Below are positions 1 through 8,341 of a stretch of DNA of 44,295 nt, piece by piece. The translations under genes and the position numbers were made by a program. Within the stretch, counting starts at the first letter, position 1. Every line of letters begins with the position of its first letter. This DNA comes from Clostridiales bacterium. GTDB lineage: Bacteria > Bacillota > Clostridia > Lachnospirales > Lachnospiraceae. The notes under the pieces are model-generated. The model ran no database searches. It saw only the letters and a list, made by a program, of their open reading frames with translations, and had not been told where the DNA came from. The stretch spans positions 28,226 to 72,520 of the forward strand of contig JAJQDV010000060.1 in NCBI GenBank assembly GCA_021202015.1. Direction: 5' to 3'.

Positions 1-625
1 AAGCCGGAAGGCGGCCCGAAGGGTCCCGGCGCAGGCGGCTACGGCGGCGGCAATTACGGCGGCAGACCGCAGGGTGGTCCCGGCGGCCCGCAGGGCGGTC
101 CTCCGATGGGCGGTCCCGGTGCAGGCGGTTACGGCGGCAGGCCGCAGGGCGGTCCCGGCGCAGGCGGTTACGGCGGCGGCAACTACGGTGGTAAACCGCA
201 GGGTGGTCCTCCGATGGGTGGTCCGCAGGGTGGCCCTCCGATGGGCGGTCCCCAGGGTATGCCTCCGATGGGTCCTCCCCCAATGGGCGGCCCCCAGGGT
301 ATGCCCCCAATGAATATGCCGGCCATGACATGGGTTCCGATCGTGATCTACGTGCCGGTTTCGACAGGCCAGCAGCCCCCGATGGGTGGCCCGCAGGGTA
401 TGCCTCCGATGGGTCCTCCTCCGATGGGCGGTCCCCAGGGTGGTCCTCCGATGGGCGGTCCCCAGGGTGGTCCTCCGATGGGCGGCCCCGGCGGCTACGG
501 CGGCGGTCCGCAGGGCGGTCCTCCGATGGGCGGCCCCGGCGGCTACGGCGGTAAACCGCAGGGCGGTCCTCCGATGGGCGGTCCCGGCGGCTACGGCGGC
601 AAACCGCAGGGTGGTCCTCAGGGAC
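1..625 (+). repeat. Degenerate tandem coding repeats (PPMGGPQGG / GGYGGKPQGG units)
   Basis: Units of roughly 24-45 bases, recognisable by 'ccgatgggcggtcc' and 'ggcggctacggcgg', recur throughout the reading frame with synonymous variation. Near-identical neighbouring units suggest expansion by slippage or recombination, so copy number may vary between strains. The non-repetitive block near 310-370 splits the array in two. Confidence 0.8.
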
Positions 626-693
626 GCGATTCAAAGGATCAGCCTCCGAAGGGAAAACCTCCCGTTCCGCCGAAAGAAGGATGTGACAAGTAA
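1..693 (+). CDS. Gly/Pro/Gln/Met-rich low-complexity protein (5' end outside window)
   Basis: The frame is open from the first base, so the gene starts upstream; about 230 residues are visible. It is built almost wholly of short degenerate repeats of the type GGPQGGPPM and GGYGGKPQGG. They are interrupted once, near bases 310-370, by a non-repetitive hydrophobic stretch containing TWVPIVIYVPV, which could contact a membrane or a partner. The C-terminus turns charged (Lys/Asp/Pro) and ends EGCDK, with the only visible cysteine three residues from the end. There is no recognisable catalytic domain. The next gene, a flavoprotein, starts 3 bases after the stop, so the two are probably translationally coupled. 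I do not recognise the family. It could be a surface, matrix or scaffold protein. A peptide modified by the flavoprotein is possible but speculative. Confidence 0.75.
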   Translation, partial: KPEGGPKGPGAGGYGGGNYGGRPQGGPGGPQGGPPMGGPGAGGYGGRPQGGPGAGGYGGGNYGGKPQGGPPMGGPQGGPPMGGPQGMPPMGPPPMGGPQGMPPMNMPAMTWVPIVIYVPVSTGQQPPMGGPQGMPPMGPPPMGGPQGGPPMGGPQGGPPMGGPGGYGGGPQGGPPMGGPGGYGGKPQGGPPMGGPGGYGGKPQGGPQGRDSKDQPPKGKPPVPPKEGCDK

Positions 694-696
694 TAT

Positions 697-1218
697 ATGT
701 TAAGAGGGAAAATCATTTTACTCGGCGTTTGCGCATGCACGCCCGCCTATCAGGCCGCGGACATTGTGATGGCTCTGCGGAATGAAGAGGCAGACGTAAA
801 AGTGATTATGACAGAACATGCCACGAATTTCGTATCACCGCTGATACTGCAGTCTCTGTCTAAGAACCCTGTTCAGATCGATCAGTTCGCTCCGCCGGCT
901 GTGTGGGACAAATCCTACCAGTCGTGGACAATGAGCGGCGATCTGCTTTTGCTCGCTCCCGCCTCTGCCGACATGATCGGCAAGGCGGCGAACGGCATTG
1001 CGGACGATCTGCTCTCCACAAATGTCCTCTCCTTTGAGGGACCGAAGCTGATTGCCATGAACATGAGTCCCATGCTTTACCGGAACGCGGCTGTACAGCG
1101 CAATGTCCGGCAGCTGGCAGACGACGGATACTATTTTATCGACAACGGCAATCCGAATAACCCTTCCGGCATACCGGATACGGGTCGGATTCTGGACGCT
1201 GTACTGCGTTGCATCTGA
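697..1218 (+). CDS. HFCD-type flavoprotein (CoaC/Dfp-like), possibly non-canonical
   Basis: This 173-residue protein has the Rossmann-like fold signature of the phosphopantothenoylcysteine decarboxylase/EpiD family. The N-terminal strand VCACTPAYQAADIVMALR matches the FMN-phosphate loop region, followed by MTEHATNFVSPL, APASADMIGKAANGIADDLLS (88-107) and an AMN motif near 120. Its length fits a free-standing CoaC-like domain; the CoaB synthetase half is absent. In CoaC and EpiD a catalytic histidine lies about eight residues before the 'D-L-x-L-x-AP' strand. Here my alignment by eye puts Tyr74 there and shows no histidine nearby. It may therefore bind FMN without classical Cys decarboxylation, or act on something else. 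The start is 3 bases after the upstream stop with no strong ribosome site, suggesting coupling to the repeat protein. Confidence 0.8.
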   Translation: MLRGKIILLGVCACTPAYQAADIVMALRNEEADVKVIMTEHATNFVSPLILQSLSKNPVQIDQFAPPAVWDKSYQSWTMSGDLLLLAPASADMIGKAANGIADDLLSTNVLSFEGPKLIAMNMSPMLYRNAAVQRNVRQLADDGYYFIDNGNPNNPSGIPDTGRILDAVLRCI

Positions 1219-1318
1219 ACGATTCGTTTCAAATAAGCATCCGGGATGCGGAATCACCGGCATACGATAAACATCGAGAAATCGTTTTTTATCAGAATAA
1301 AAAATAACGGAATGTAAA

Positions 1319-1367
1319 AAACCGCCACATCCATGATTCAGATCATGAATGCGACGGTTCCTTTTTT
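1319..1367. terminator. Bidirectional intrinsic terminator between the flavoprotein gene and clpB
   Basis: An imperfect hairpin (ACCGCCACATCCATGAT paired to ATCATGAATGCGACGGT, loop TCAG, mismatches mostly wobble pairs) is followed by a T-run at 1361-1367 and preceded by an A-run at 1315-1320. It can therefore end both converging transcripts. Confidence 0.75.
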
Positions 1368-1385
1368 CTGTTTACAGACAAACCT

Positions 1386-3968
1386 CTACTTCACGCCTGC
1401 ACGCAGCTGATCCCCTTCCACGTCAACGAGAATCGTATCACCCGCGCGCACCTGATCCGCCAGAATCAGTTTCGCTGAAAGCGTCTCCACATGTTTTTGC
1501 AGAAATCTCTTCAGGGGCCGTGCGCCGTACACGGGATCATACCCGTGATCAACAATAAACTGCTCCGCGGCCGGCGTCAGCTCCACTGAAACCTCGCGGT
1601 CTTTCAGACGTCCGTTCAGTTCATCCATCAGAAGATGAATGATGTTCCCGATATTATCCTTCGTCAGAGGCTTAAACAGAATAATTTCATCCAGGCGGTT
1701 CAGAAACTCCGGACGGAAATTCCCGCGCAGCTCGTTCATGACATGCTCCTCCGCCTCCGGGCTGATCGCTCCGTTTTCATCGATGCCCTCCAGCAGATAA
1801 GCGGAACCCAGGTTCGACGTCATGATAATGATCGTATTCTTAAAATCCACGGTCCTTCCCTGGGAATCCGTGATCCGACCGTCGTCCAGTACCTGGAGCA
1901 GCACATTGAACACATCCGGATGTGCCTTCTCCACCTCATCAAAAAGCACGACAGAATACGGCTTCCTGCGGACGGCCTCGGTAAGCTGCCCGCCCTCGTC
2001 ATAGCCCACATATCCGGGAGGCGCTCCGATCAGCCTGGACACCGAATATTTCTCCATGTACTCGCTCATGTCCAGGCGAACCATATTCGTTTCCGAATCA
2101 AAGAGACTGGCCGCCAGCGCCTTCGCAAGCTCCGTCTTGCCCACGCCGGTAGGACCGAGAAACAGGAAGGAGCCGATGGGTTTATCCGGATCCTTGATGC
2201 CGGCTTTTGAACGGATGATTGCCTCCGTCACCTTCGTCACACCCTCATCCTGTCCGACGACCCTCTTATGCAGCTCATCATCCAGATGAAGCGTCTTATT
2301 CCGTTCGCTCTCGGTCAGCTTCGCCACCGGAATCCCGGTCCAGCGGGAGATGATCTTCGCGATCTCATCCTCGCTGACGTTCTCATGCACGAGGGACATA
2401 TCCCTGTTTTTGACCAGCTCCTCCTCCTGCGCCAGCTGTTTCTCAAGCTCCGGCTTTCTGCCGTACTGCAGCTCCGCCAGTTTATCCAGATTATAATTCT
2501 GCTCCGCGAGCTGAATCTCCTTATTCAAAGCCTCCAGCTCCTCGCGCAGCTTCTGTACGCGCTCCACGGCTTTCTTTTCATTGTCCCACTGTGCTTTCCG
2601 GCTCTGAAACTCACTGCGCAGCTCCGCCAGTTCCTTCTGCAGACTCTCCAGACGATCCCGGCTCAGACTGTCCTCCTCTTTTTTCAGGGCGGTCTCCTCG
2701 ATCTCCAGCTGCATCACACGGCGGTTCATTTCATCCAGCTCCGTCGGCAGGGAATCGAGCTCCGTCTTGATCAGAGCACAGGCCTCGTCCACCAGATCAA
2801 TGGCTTTATCCGGCAGAAATCGGTCGGAAATATAGCGGTTCGAGAGGGTCGCGGCGGAGACCAGCGCACTGTCTGTGATCTTTACGCCGTGAAAAACCTC
2901 ATACCGCTCCTTCAGGCCGCGGAGGATGGAAATGGTATCCTCCACGGTCGGCTCATCTACCATGACCGGCTGAAAACGGCGTTCCAGCGCGGCATCCTTC
3001 TCAATATATTCTCTGTACTCATCCAGCGTCGTGGCTCCGATACAATGCAGTTCTCCGCGCGCCAGCATCGGCTTTAACATATTGCCGGCGTCCATGGCGC
3101 CGTCCGTTTTCCCTGCGCCGACGATCGTGTGCAGTTCATCGATAAACAGAATGATCTGTCCCTCGCTCGCCTTCACCTCGTCCAGAACCGCCTTTAAGCG
3201 TTCCTCAAACTCCCCCCGGTATTTCGCACCGGCCAGCAGGGCGCTCATATCCAGGGCAAAAAGCTTTTTCTCCTTTAGTCCCTCCGGCACATCGCCGCGG
3301 ACGATCCGCTGCGCCAGCCCTTCCACCGCGGCAGTCTTGCCGACGCCGGGCTCGCCGATCAGAACCGGGTTGTTTTTCGTCTTTCTGGAGAGAATGCGGA
3401 TGACATTCCGGATCTCACTGTCCCGGCCGATGACCGGATCAAGCTTCTGATCACGGGCGCGCTCTACCATATCGTATCCGTATTTTTCAAGCGTGTCATA
3501 GGTCGCCTCGGGATTATCTGAGGTGACGCGCTGGTTGCCGCGCACCGTGGAAAGCGCCTGTAAAAACCGCTCCCGCGTAATGCCGTACTCTTTAAAAATC
3601 TCCTTCATCGCAGGGTTCGGATATCGGATCATGCTCAGGAAAAGGTGCTCCACGGACACATACTCGTCGCCCATCTGCTTCGCCTCGTCCTCGGCGGAAA
3701 TCAGCACCTTGTTCAGCATCTGACCGATATGCACCTGTCCGCCGGATACCTTCACCCTTTTCGCCAGATGCCGCTCTGCATTATCGGTAAAATACTCCCG
3801 GTTGATCTCCATCTTTTCGATCAGTTTCCCGATCAGCCCGTCCTGCTGCCGGAGCAGCGCCATAAGCAGATGCTCCTGTTCGATCTCCTGATTGCCGTAT
3901 TCATAGGCCAGTTTCTCACAGTCCTGGATCGCCTCCACGGACTTCTGTGTAAATTTCTGAATGTTCAT
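1386..3968 (-). CDS. clpB: ATP-dependent disaggregase ClpB
   Basis: An 860-residue Hsp100 chaperone, the normal family length, which pulls proteins out of aggregates together with DnaK. The N-terminal Clp repeat domain (about 1-145) is followed by AAA module 1 (Walker A GEPGVGKT near 200-210, Walker [10 protein letters not shown]). Next come the long coiled-coil middle domain (about 395-535, very rich in Glu/Lys/Leu), AAA module 2 (Walker [10 protein letters not shown] near 605, Walker [13 protein letters not shown]) and a C-terminal domain. The M-domain separates ClpB from ClpC/ClpA, and I see no ClpP-binding loop tripeptide. An AGGAGG site lies 7 bases before the ATG. It is monocistronic, with a HrcA-type operator over its promoter. 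Confidence 0.98.
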   Translation of the reverse strand: MNIQKFTQKSVEAIQDCEKLAYEYGNQEIEQEHLLMALLRQQDGLIGKLIEKMEINREYFTDNAERHLAKRVKVSGGQVHIGQMLNKVLISAEDEAKQMGDEYVSVEHLFLSMIRYPNPAMKEIFKEYGITRERFLQALSTVRGNQRVTSDNPEATYDTLEKYGYDMVERARDQKLDPVIGRDSEIRNVIRILSRKTKNNPVLIGEPGVGKTAAVEGLAQRIVRGDVPEGLKEKKLFALDMSALLAGAKYRGEFEERLKAVLDEVKASEGQIILFIDELHTIVGAGKTDGAMDAGNMLKPMLARGELHCIGATTLDEYREYIEKDAALERRFQPVMVDEPTVEDTISILRGLKERYEVFHGVKITDSALVSAATLSNRYISDRFLPDKAIDLVDEACALIKTELDSLPTELDEMNRRVMQLEIEETALKKEEDSLSRDRLESLQKELAELRSEFQSRKAQWDNEKKAVERVQKLREELEALNKEIQLAEQNYNLDKLAELQYGRKPELEKQLAQEEELVKNRDMSLVHENVSEDEIAKIISRWTGIPVAKLTESERNKTLHLDDELHKRVVGQDEGVTKVTEAIIRSKAGIKDPDKPIGSFLFLGPTGVGKTELAKALAASLFDSETNMVRLDMSEYMEKYSVSRLIGAPPGYVGYDEGGQLTEAVRRKPYSVVLFDEVEKAHPDVFNVLLQVLDDGRITDSQGRTVDFKNTIIIMTSNLGSAYLLEGIDENGAISPEAEEHVMNELRGNFRPEFLNRLDEIILFKPLTKDNIGNIIHLLMDELNGRLKDREVSVELTPAAEQFIVDHGYDPVYGARPLKRFLQKHVETLSAKLILADQVRAGDTILVDVEGDQLRAGVK

Positions 3969-4018
3969 AACGCTCCTCCTCTCATAAATTCTTAACAGTT
4001 CCTTCGTTATATAACCTG

Positions 4019-4039
4019 TGTTACATTATCTGTGTAACA
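4019..4039. promoter_or_regulatory. Inverted repeat TGTTAC-N9-GTAACA in the clpB leader
   Basis: Six-base arms around nine bases lie just downstream of the predicted clpB transcription start. It could be a second operator or a small leader hairpin. The protein that would bind it is unknown. Confidence 0.45.
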
Positions 4040-4051
4040 TCTTACAGGACA

Positions 4052-4080
4052 GTTATAACACAGTTTTTAGCACTCGTCAA
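4052..4080 (-). promoter_or_regulatory. clpB promoter (sigma-A type)
   Basis: On the minus strand TTGACG (4075-4080) and TATAAC (4052-4057) are separated by exactly 17 bases. The -35 box lies inside the CIRCE element. The predicted leader is about 75-80 bases long. Confidence 0.85.
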
Positions 4081-4093
4081 GTAAGAGTGCTGA
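4067..4093. promoter_or_regulatory. CIRCE operator (HrcA binding site) of clpB
   Basis: TTAGCACTC, nine bases, then GAGTGCTGA. This matches the CIRCE consensus TTAGCACTC-N9-GAGTGCTAA except in the penultimate base. It overlaps the -35 box, so HrcA binding should block transcription until heat stress. In many Firmicutes CIRCE controls groE and dnaK while clpB is under CtsR; here it directly fronts clpB. Confidence 0.95.
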
Positions 4094-4184
4094 TAATTTT
4101 GCTTTTTGTTTGTTTTTTCGATCGGCCACCTGTCAGGAAGTCCATATTATGAGAACCTGCTTCGCAGAACCTCATAATCATATG

Positions 4185-4952
4185 TTATATTCCCTCGCAG
4201 ACGGGTTCATTCAGGAATTCAATCCCCATCATCGTCAACCCGTGAGCAGGAGCCGTCGGTCCGGCCGCCTCACGGTCTTTTGCCTCCAGAATCCGCGTCA
4301 TATCCTCCGGGTCCAGGCGCCCCGTTCCCACCTGAAGGAGGGTTCCGGCAATAATCCTAACCATATTATATAGAAAACCGCTGCCGCAGACGCGGATCGT
4401 AATCAGTTCTCCGTTCCGCACAACCTCACAGGAAAAAACTGTTCTCACCGTGCTTTTCGCCGACGAACCGACCGAACAAAAGCTTTTAAAATCATGCGTA
4501 CCTTCCAGAAGGCCGGCTGCCTTCTGCATTTTTTCCATATCCAGCGGATAATGAAAAAAATACGTATCCAGCCTCCTTGAAGGCAGGGGAAACGTGCGGT
4601 TCAGAATCCGATATTCATAGGTTTTTTTGCTGTCGCAATGCCGCGGATGCCAGCTTCCCGGCACTTCACGGGATTCCTGCACGACAATATCCTCCGGCAG
4701 ATATTGATTCACCGCAAAGGATATTTTCTCCGGCGGAATGCAGGTGTTCGTATCAAAAACCGCCACATTTCCCAGAGAATGCACGCCGGAATCCGTCCGG
4801 CTGGCTCCGATCACCCGGATCCGTTCTCCCAGAAGATCCGAAAGCGCGCGATTCAGCACTTCTTCTATCGTTATTCCGTTTGGCTGCAGCTGCCAGCCGC
4901 GGTAGTTCGTTCCATCATAGGCCACCACAAGCCTGATTCTTTTCACAGACAT
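4185..4952 (-). CDS. truA: tRNA pseudouridine(38-40) synthase TruA
   Basis: A 255-residue enzyme that isomerises uridines 38-40 in the anticodon arm of many tRNAs. The catalytic motif ASRTDSGVHS carries the nucleophile Asp54. The N-terminal VAYDGTNYRGWQ and the C-terminal FLYNMVRIIAGTLLQVG stretches are typical of TruA. It lies downstream of the ECF ATPase and ecfT genes on the same strand. This matches the Firmicute order ecfA-ecfT-truA at the end of the ribosomal-protein region, although no ribosomal genes flank it here. A good ribosome site (GGAGGTG) precedes the ATG. Confidence 0.97.
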   Translation of the reverse strand: MSVKRIRLVVAYDGTNYRGWQLQPNGITIEEVLNRALSDLLGERIRVIGASRTDSGVHSLGNVAVFDTNTCIPPEKISFAVNQYLPEDIVVQESREVPGSWHPRHCDSKKTYEYRILNRTFPLPSRRLDTYFFHYPLDMEKMQKAAGLLEGTHDFKSFCSVGSSAKSTVRTVFSCEVVRNGELITIRVCGSGFLYNMVRIIAGTLLQVGTGRLDPEDMTRILEAKDREAAGPTAPAHGLTMMGIEFLNEPVCEGI

Positions 4953-5025
4953 ACCTTTGACACCTCCGGGCCGACAAAGTTATGGGGTCAGCCCCCGGTA
5001 AATTTTTATAAACTTTATTAAATTT

Positions 5026-5853
5026 TTATAAATTTATCGAGAACATGTTTACACAAAAAATGCGTACAAGGATCACAGCCGCCAGAAAAGCCAACACAAC
5101 GGCGTACGCCAGATAATCCCGCCGCTCATACTGAAGAGGCTTCATCTTCGTGCGTCCTTCTCCGCCGCGGTAACAGCGCGCTTCCATGGCCAGCGAAAGA
5201 TCGTTCGCCCGCCGGAAAGCGGAGACAAACAGGGGCACCAGAATCGGGATGAGGCTTTTCGCCTTTTGCAGCAATCCGCCTTCGTCAAAGTCCGCGCCGC
5301 GCGCCATCTGCGCCTTTTTGATTTTGTCCGCCTCCTCTGCGAGAATCGGAATAAAGCGAAGCGCAATGGACATCATCATGGCGATCTCATGAACCGGGAT
5401 CCCAATCCGGGTCAATATGCGCAGTCCCTCCTCCATACCGTCCGTCAGCTTGTTCGGCGATGTTGTCAGCGTCATCACGGAAGCGCCGACCACGAGAAAA
5501 ATCAGGCGAAGAGAATAATAGATCGTATTGTGAATCCCCGTCTCCGTAATGGAAAGAATCCCTCTTTGAAAAACAACATCCTCGCTCTGCGTAAAAAACA
5601 GGTTGCAGACAGCAGTGATCACGATCAGCACCCAGATCGCCCTTACCCCTTTGCACATAAATCCAAAAGGAACCTTCGACAGCGCGATCATCCAGATCAG
5701 AAACGCGGTCACCAGAATCCAGCCGGCTATGTTATTTACCAGAAACAGCGCTACAATATATAATATGGTGGAAAACAGCTTCACCCGCGGATCCATCCTG
5801 TGGATCACGGAATCCGCCGGGTAAAACTGTCCGAGTGTAATATCCTTTAACAT
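5026..5853 (-). CDS. ecfT: ECF transporter transmembrane protein EcfT
   Basis: A 275-residue integral membrane scaffold that joins the ATPase module to exchangeable vitamin-binding S-components. The N-terminus GQFYPADSVIHRMDPRVKL is the family hallmark. Several hydrophobic helices follow, then the coupling-helix region with the two 'A-R-G' type motifs (QMARGADF near 183 and MEARCYRGG near 223) that dock into the ATPases. Its ATG overlaps the stop codon of the ATPase fusion gene, so the two are translationally coupled. No S-component gene is present nearby, as expected for a group II (shared) ECF module. Confidence 0.95.
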   Translation of the reverse strand: MLKDITLGQFYPADSVIHRMDPRVKLFSTILYIVALFLVNNIAGWILVTAFLIWMIALSKVPFGFMCKGVRAIWVLIVITAVCNLFFTQSEDVVFQRGILSITETGIHNTIYYSLRLIFLVVGASVMTLTTSPNKLTDGMEEGLRILTRIGIPVHEIAMMMSIALRFIPILAEEADKIKKAQMARGADFDEGGLLQKAKSLIPILVPLFVSAFRRANDLSLAMEARCYRGGEGRTKMKPLQYERRDYLAYAVVLAFLAAVILVRIFCVNMFSINL

Positions 5854-7637
5854 ATTTTTCTGATTTCTTTCTTCGCTTCTTCCAGGGTGGTTGCCGAAAC
5901 ATCCACCGGATATCCGGATTCCCGGAGTTCCGCCAGCAGGTAGGTCACCTGCGGCACAGCCAGGGATGCCTCCTCCAGCTCACGGATATGCGTAAACACC
6001 TCCGCGGGCGCTCCGTCCAGCATAATACCTCCACGATCCATGACTACAATGCGCTCCGCATAATCCGCCATATCCTCCATGCTGTGAGAAACCGTCAGTA
6101 CGGTCATATGAAGTCTGTCATGAAGACCGCGGATCAGAGCGAAAAGTTCATCTCTTCCCTCGGGGTCCAGACCGGCCGTCGGTTCATCCAGGATCAGAAC
6201 GTCCGGTTCCATGGCGATCACGCCTGCAATGGCAGCGCGCCGCTTTTGCCCGCCGGACAGTTCAAAGGGAGACATCTCCCAGCAGGATTCCTCCAGCTGC
6301 ACCTGACGCAGGGCGGCACGCGCCTTCTCCATGGCAGCCGCCTCGTCCAGACCCTGGTTTTTCGGGCCGAACGCCACATCCCTTACGACTGTCGTCTCAA
6401 ACAGCTGATATTCCGGATACTGAAACACCAGCCCTACCTTCCCGCGCAGTGCGCGCATGGAAAAACCGGGGTCGCTGATATCCCGGCCCTCGAAATATAT
6501 ATGTCCCTCCTTTGTCCGGAGTAGCCCGTTGAACAGCTGTATCATCGTGGATTTCCCGGAACCGGTGTGACCGATGATGCCGATAAAATCGCCGTCATAT
6601 ACCGTAAGGTTTATATCCTTCAGTGCCTGACGCTCATAGGCGGTTCCCGCACCGTAAACATAAGAAACTCCCTCAAGACGCAGCTTCTCTTTTTTCTGCT
6701 GTCCTCCCGCAAATGTCCGCTCAATTTCCCGGGAATCCCTGCTGTATTTCTTCCGGTCTCCCGCATCCGCTGTATGTTCTCCGCCGTCCGCCTGCCCGCG
6801 CAACGCCTCCAACAGCTGCTTTCGGTTCAGAATGCCGTCCGGCAACGGACAGCCCTCCTGCTTCAGTTCCCAGGCGAGCCGCGTTATCTGCGGCACATCC
6901 AGACCATAATGCTTCAGCTCGTCTACCCGGAAAAAAATATCCCGCGGGGCTCCCCGCATCACGACTTTCCCCCGATCCAGCACAAAAATATAATCCGCGT
7001 CCGCGGCCTCCTCCATATAATGCGTGATCAGAATGACCGTCACCCCCTCCTCACGGTTGAGGCAATGCGCAGTCTTAAGGACTTCACGCCGGCCGCTCGG
7101 ATCCAGCATGGCAGTCGGCTCATCCATAATGATGCACTTCGGACGCATGGCGACTACCCCGGCCACCGCGACACGCTGTTTCTGTCCGCCGGAAAGCTTA
7201 TTCGGAGAGTGATGCCGATAATCCGTCATTCCCACGGTTTCCAAACTCTCATCCACGCGGGAAATGATCTCATCCGTAGGGACGCCCAGATTCTCCGGGC
7301 CGAAAGCCACATCCTCCTCGACGACCCCGGCGACAATCTGATTGTCCGGATTCTGAAAGATCATACCGGCTGCCTGACGGATATTCCAGATCTCCTCCTC
7401 ATCCTCCACGTTCTTCCCGTCCACGATCAGCGTCCCCTCCGCAGGGGAGAGAAGTACATTCAGGTGCTTCGCGAACGTCGATTTCCCGGAACCGTTGTGT
7501 CCGAGAACCGCGATAAACTGCCCCGGCTCCACCTCCAGATCGACCCCGTCCAGCGCCGGGATCTCCCCGACGACCTGTCCCTCCTCATCTCTTTTTAAAA
7601 AACGATGCTTTAAATTCTCAGCTGTTATAAATGCCAT
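5847..7637 (-). CDS. Fused ECF transporter ATPase (EcfA1-EcfA2 in one chain)
   Basis: A 596-residue protein with two complete ABC ATPase domains, where most Firmicutes encode two proteins of about 280 residues. Domain 1 has Walker A GHNGSGKST (47-55), signature LSGGQ (148-152) and Walker B CIIMDEPTAMLDP (168-180). Domain 2 has Walker A GHTGSGKST (356-364), signature LSGGQKRR and LILDEPTAGLDP. The joint (about 281-318) is a hydrophilic Gly/Asp/Lys/Arg-rich linker placed where a separate first subunit would end. Both domains keep all ATPase motifs and the Q-helix-like acidic segments after the catalytic core. It powers vitamin uptake with EcfT. The ribosome site GGGAG lies before the ATG. The two-domain layout also resembles YkoD-type ATPases, but the ecfT-truA context favours the shared ECF module. 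Confidence 0.93.
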   Translation of the reverse strand: MAFITAENLKHRFLKRDEEGQVVGEIPALDGVDLEVEPGQFIAVLGHNGSGKSTFAKHLNVLLSPAEGTLIVDGKNVEDEEEIWNIRQAAGMIFQNPDNQIVAGVVEEDVAFGPENLGVPTDEIISRVDESLETVGMTDYRHHSPNKLSGGQKQRVAVAGVVAMRPKCIIMDEPTAMLDPSGRREVLKTAHCLNREEGVTVILITHYMEEAADADYIFVLDRGKVVMRGAPRDIFFRVDELKHYGLDVPQITRLAWELKQEGCPLPDGILNRKQLLEALRGQADGGEHTADAGDRKKYSRDSREIERTFAGGQQKKEKLRLEGVSYVYGAGTAYERQALKDINLTVYDGDFIGIIGHTGSGKSTMIQLFNGLLRTKEGHIYFEGRDISDPGFSMRALRGKVGLVFQYPEYQLFETTVVRDVAFGPKNQGLDEAAAMEKARAALRQVQLEESCWEMSPFELSGGQKRRAAIAGVIAMEPDVLILDEPTAGLDPEGRDELFALIRGLHDRLHMTVLTVSHSMEDMADYAERIVVMDRGGIMLDGAPAEVFTHIRELEEASLAVPQVTYLLAELRESGYPVDVSATTLEEAKKEIRKIC

Positions 7638-7713
7638 ATTTTCTCCCAGACGATTTCCGGCGTTTCATCCCACTCCGGTATGGTTCCCGAAATTATTCCG
7701 CAGTTACTGATAT

Positions 7714-8238
7714 TCACAGATGTCGGCACGACGCATCAGCAGCCCATGAACATTTTGTAAGATGTCCCGTCAGCTGCATTCCGGCAAAATGATTCTGCCG
7801 CAGCGCCTCATACAACACAATGGAAACAGAATTTGCCAGATTCAGGGAACGGGTCTCACCCAACATCGGGATCCGCACACAGCGGTCGCGATGCTGCGCC
7901 AGCAGTTCCTCCGGAATCCCTGCGCTTTCCCTGCCGAACATCAGGTAACAATTCTCTTCATAGGAAACCTCCGTGTATACCCGCTGTCCCTTTGTCGTTG
8001 CCATATAAATCTTCGCGCCCGGATTCTTCTGAAGAAAGTCATCGTAATTGATATATGCAGAAACATCCAGATCCTGCCAGTAATCCATGCCGGCCCGCTT
8101 CAGCGCCTTCTCTGTCAGCCGGAACCCCAGCGGTTCGATCAGATGCAGACGCGTGCCTGTCGCCACGCAGGTTCTCCCGATATTTCCGGTATTTGACGGT
8201 ATCTCCGGCTCATAGAGAACAACATTCAGATTCGCCAT
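7714..8238 (-). CDS. trmL: tRNA (cytidine(34)-2'-O)-methyltransferase TrmL
   Basis: A 174-residue SPOUT-fold enzyme that 2'-O-methylates the wobble base of certain leucine tRNAs using S-adenosylmethionine. The SPOUT motifs are all visible: EIPSNTGNIGRTC near the N-terminus, FGRESAGIP in the middle, and RSLNLANSVSIVLYEALRQ forming the C-terminal trefoil knot. The last 15-20 residues (CSWAADASCRHL) go beyond the usual end after 'LTGH' and look unconserved. It lies 76 bases upstream of the ECF ATPase gene on the same strand and may share a transcript. Confidence 0.95.
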   Translation of the reverse strand: MANLNVVLYEPEIPSNTGNIGRTCVATGTRLHLIEPLGFRLTEKALKRAGMDYWQDLDVSAYINYDDFLQKNPGAKIYMATTKGQRVYTEVSYEENCYLMFGRESAGIPEELLAQHRDRCVRIPMLGETRSLNLANSVSIVLYEALRQNHFAGMQLTGHLTKCSWAADASCRHL

Positions 8239-8341
8239 AATTTATATCCTGTCTATCTGCACCCAGTCGCACAGATCACCTTCGCACGCACAGCTTCCTG
8301 ACAAACAAAACAGTCATTCCCGTTCCATACCGGGCAACACT

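Noticed and set aside
1-625. CRISPR-like regular repeats
   Set aside because: The repeats are coding, degenerate and of unequal length with no unique spacers. No cas genes or true arrays were seen in the window.
330-703. Arg/Trp-rich frames overlapping the Gly/Pro repeat gene
   Set aside because: Out-of-frame readings of the same DNA repeats; frame 1 gives the regular protein and is followed by a coupled gene.
2268-3077. A 269-codon plus-strand frame
   Set aside because: Antisense to the clpB middle region; Leu/Gln-rich composition mirrors the coiled-coil codons.
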